Assembly: GCF_014635205.1 (NCBI RefSeq) | Contig: NZ_BMCN01000001.1 | Span: 868,001 to 932,000, forward strand | DNA length: 64,000 nt | Reading direction: 5' to 3' | From: Jeotgalicoccus aerolatus | GTDB lineage: Bacteria; Bacillota; Bacilli; Staphylococcales; Salinicoccaceae | In this document: positions 63,378-64,000 of the stretch, in pieces | Layout of the letters: each line of letters begins with the position of its first letter | Numbering within the stretch: the first letter of the stretch is position 1 | Notes under the pieces: model-generated | Told to the model about the DNA's origin: nothing | Seen by the model: only the letters and a program-made list of their open reading frames with translations | Database searches by the model: none | Position numbers and translations under genes: made by a program

Positions 63378-64000
63378 ATGTTAAACGCACTTACACGAAA
63401 ATCCCAGCTCGATCATATGTCTAAATTTGAATACGACCTTTTAATTATCGGCGGCGGAATTACAGGTGCCGGTATCGCTCTTGATGCTTCGAAACGCGGC
63501 TTAAACGTTGCGCTTGTTGAAATGCAGGACTTCTCACAAGGTACCAGCAGCAGAAGTACAAAACTGATTCACGGCGGACTCCGCTATTTAAAACAAATGC
63601 AGGTCAATGTCGTTAAAGAAACAGGACGCGAACGTGCCATTGTATATGAAAACGGTCCGCATGTTACGACACCGGAATGGATGCTCCTGCCATTTCATAA
63701 GGGCGGCACTTTCGGAGAATTCACAACAAGCCTCGGGCTGAAAGTTTACGATTCACTCGCTGGTGTCGATAAAAATGAACGCAGAAATATGCTGACTAAA
63801 AAGGAAGTCATCGAGCGTGTTCCTAATATTAAAACAGACGGATTAAAAGGCGGCGGTCATTACGTTGAATATAAAACAGATGATGCCAGACTGACAATTG
63901 AAGTCATGAAGAAAGCCGCAGCCTACGGTGCCGATGCAGTAAACTATGTTAAAGCGGACGGGTTTTTATATGAGAACGGCATCGTTACAGGTATCTCTGC
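63378..64000 (+). CDS. glpD: Glycerol-3-phosphate dehydrogenase (aerobic), 3' end outside window
   Basis: The first 207 residues are visible. The FAD fold is [20 protein letters not shown] and the GlpD block [20 protein letters not shown] follows. The enzyme passes electrons from glycerol-3-phosphate to quinone at the membrane. AGGAGG precedes the ATG at 63378. The gene continues past the right end of the window. Confidence 0.95.
   Translation, partial: MLNALTRKSQLDHMSKFEYDLLIIGGGITGAGIALDASKRGLNVALVEMQDFSQGTSSRSTKLIHGGLRYLKQMQVNVVKETGRERAIVYENGPHVTTPEWMLLPFHKGGTFGEFTTSLGLKVYDSLAGVDKNERRNMLTKKEVIERVPNIKTDGLKGGGHYVEYKTDDARLTIEVMKKAAAYGADAVNYVKADGFLYENGIVTGIS

Overview
The window looks like chromosomal DNA of a low-GC, Gram-positive member of the Staphylococcaceae, most likely outside Staphylococcus proper (Jeotgalicoccus or a close relative). 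The evidence is a conserved staphylococcal backbone: murE-prfC, fabI, mgtE-ppnK-relQ-CYTH-trHb-spxH, pepF with the RsaE/RoxS sRNA beside it, coiA-mecA-spxA-trpS, fabH-fabF, an opp operon and glpK-glpD. The MurE sequence is of the L-lysine-adding type. No rRNA, tRNA, insertion sequence, prophage or CRISPR array was found.

Layout. 1-2017: two GT4 glycosyltransferases, the first cut by the window edge. 2125-4480: an LCP-family wall-polymer ligase with a repetitive tail, a DUF2538 protein and a YjcF-like acetyltransferase. 4504-12879: a minus-strand surface-glycopolymer operon (TagG/TagH-type ABC exporter, a GT4 enzyme, two large proteins sharing a C-terminal glycosyltransferase-like module, and small accessory proteins, two of them coiled-coil). 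13018-16884: a minus-strand operon headed by a ComK-like regulator, with a membrane zinc protease, a small unknown protein and a frameshifted acyltransferase. 17103-19056: a SigS-like sigma factor divergent from comK, a DUF2187 protein and a second LCP protein. 19114-23924: a KtrB/TrkH potassium channel subunit, an HtrA protease, and TerC behind a yybP-ykoY (Mn2+) riboswitch. 23999-27273: prfC, a small overlapping gene and murE.

27402-32406: tatC, an intact GMC oxidoreductase, its Tat-signal-bearing subunit 3, and decayed copies of the oxidoreductase. 32711-36587: small membrane protein, M23 peptidase, AI-2E-family permease, YjcH-like esterase and YjcG. 36623-42248: fabI, mgtE, ppnK, relQ, CYTH, truncated haemoglobin and spxH. 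42336-46525: an inserted respiratory block with a Crp/Fnr regulator and a ba3-type oxidase operon, preceded by a perfect TGTGA-N6-TCACA site. 46644-50973: RsaE/RoxS sRNA, pepF, coiA, mecA and spxA. 51341-61243: trpS, a six-copy 41-bp GC-rich tandem repeat, fabF-fabH with a FapR-type box, and oppDFBCA. 61546-64000: a DUF2929 protein, glpK and the start of glpD.

How the genes work together. The left third is about building, exporting and attaching a wall polymer: glycosyltransferases, TagGH, and LCP ligases. The centre concerns envelope processes and Tat-dependent oxidation. The right half combines stress control (RelQ, SpxH, MecA, Spx, RsaE), respiration, fatty-acid synthesis under FapR-like control, peptide uptake and glycerol use. 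The best candidates for undescribed biology are the glycopolymer locus with the duplicated glycosyltransferase module, the ComK/SigS locus with its protease, and the 41-bp repeat array. All functional statements are from reading sequence and remembered family features; no database search was run.
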